Assembly (NCBI GenBank): GCA_015069205.1
Contig: SVIZ01000020.1
Location: forward strand, 1-32,641
Origin: Oscillospiraceae bacterium
Lineage (GTDB): Bacteria > Bacillota > Clostridia > Saccharofermentanales > Saccharofermentanaceae
Reading direction: 5' to 3'
DNA length: 32,641 bases
Position numbers and translations under genes: made by a program. The notes under the pieces were generated by a model. The model worked only from the letters and a program-made list of their open reading frames with translations. It was not told where the DNA came from and did not search any database. How positions within the stretch are numbered: position 1 is the first letter of the stretch; every line of letters starts with the position of its first letter. Positions 32,609 through 32,641 of this stretch are shown one piece after another.

Positions 32609-32641
32609 TTGCTTTCTTTTGCCAAGAACTTTGAGTGGAGC

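Overview
The window looks like chromosomal DNA from an anaerobic member of the Bacillota, class Clostridia, probably a plant-fibre or gut/rumen lineage. This is inferred from Shine-Dalgarno sites of the AAGGAGG type, TATAAT/TTGACA promoters, a CIRCE (HrcA) operator, U-tailed terminators, a GH94 disaccharide phosphorylase, several GGDEF proteins and a MATE exporter. I saw no rRNA, tRNA, CRISPR array, phage or transposase gene. Genus cannot be fixed from sequence alone.

Layout. 1-2.8 kb: a GH94 phosphorylase (-). 3.0-6.4 kb: a membrane DUF218 (SanA/YdcF-type) protein (+), an MmcQ/YjbR-EVE fusion (-) and a membrane diguanylate cyclase (-). 6.5-10.0 kb: alanine dehydrogenase, a membrane/zinc-ribbon protein with short internal repeats, a DUF2809 protein (-), an unknown lipoprotein and a MutT-type NUDIX hydrolase. 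10.05-10.37 kb: a gene-free stretch packed with palindromic repeats. 10.4-13.9 kb: Hsp20 under a CIRCE operator, a metallo-beta-lactamase-fold hydrolase, a flavin-reductase-like protein, glycerate kinase and a small membrane protein. 14.0-14.55 kb: a MazEF toxin-antitoxin pair. 14.6-20.1 kb: an SPL-family radical SAM protein (-), two more GGDEF proteins (one with a LacI-type ligand-binding domain) and a MATE exporter. 20.4-22.7 kb: an unknown acidic protein convergent with a HerA-like ATPase. 23.2-25.6 kb: an ABC-2 type exporter pair. 25.6-32.5 kb: an OmpR-type response regulator and histidine kinase, then a 257-bp repeat-rich spacer, then an operon of an ABC ATPase, a two-domain FtsX permease and a lipoprotein Ntn-hydrolase of the C45/acyltransferase type.

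How parts may work together. The last 7 kb look like a sense-and-respond cassette: a two-component system followed by an exporter and a cell-surface amide hydrolase. The control region between them carries a 20-bp direct repeat and six TGCTCA/TGAGCA hexamers. Three GGDEF proteins with different sensory halves suggest branched c-di-GMP control, and no EAL or HD-GYP phosphodiesterase is present here. Two of these genes, and the DUF218 gene, have a -10 box only 6-8 nt before the ATG and no Shine-Dalgarno site, so they may be translated from leaderless mRNAs.

The most unusual non-coding signal is a dispersed palindromic repeat (core AAAATCACAGTAAnnGTCA), with two complete hairpins at 10.1-10.25 kb and a diverged copy 22 kb away that begins inside the stop codon of the C45 gene. 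Start codons were re-chosen from ribosome-binding sites for many genes, including TTG starts for glycerate kinase and one GGDEF protein.
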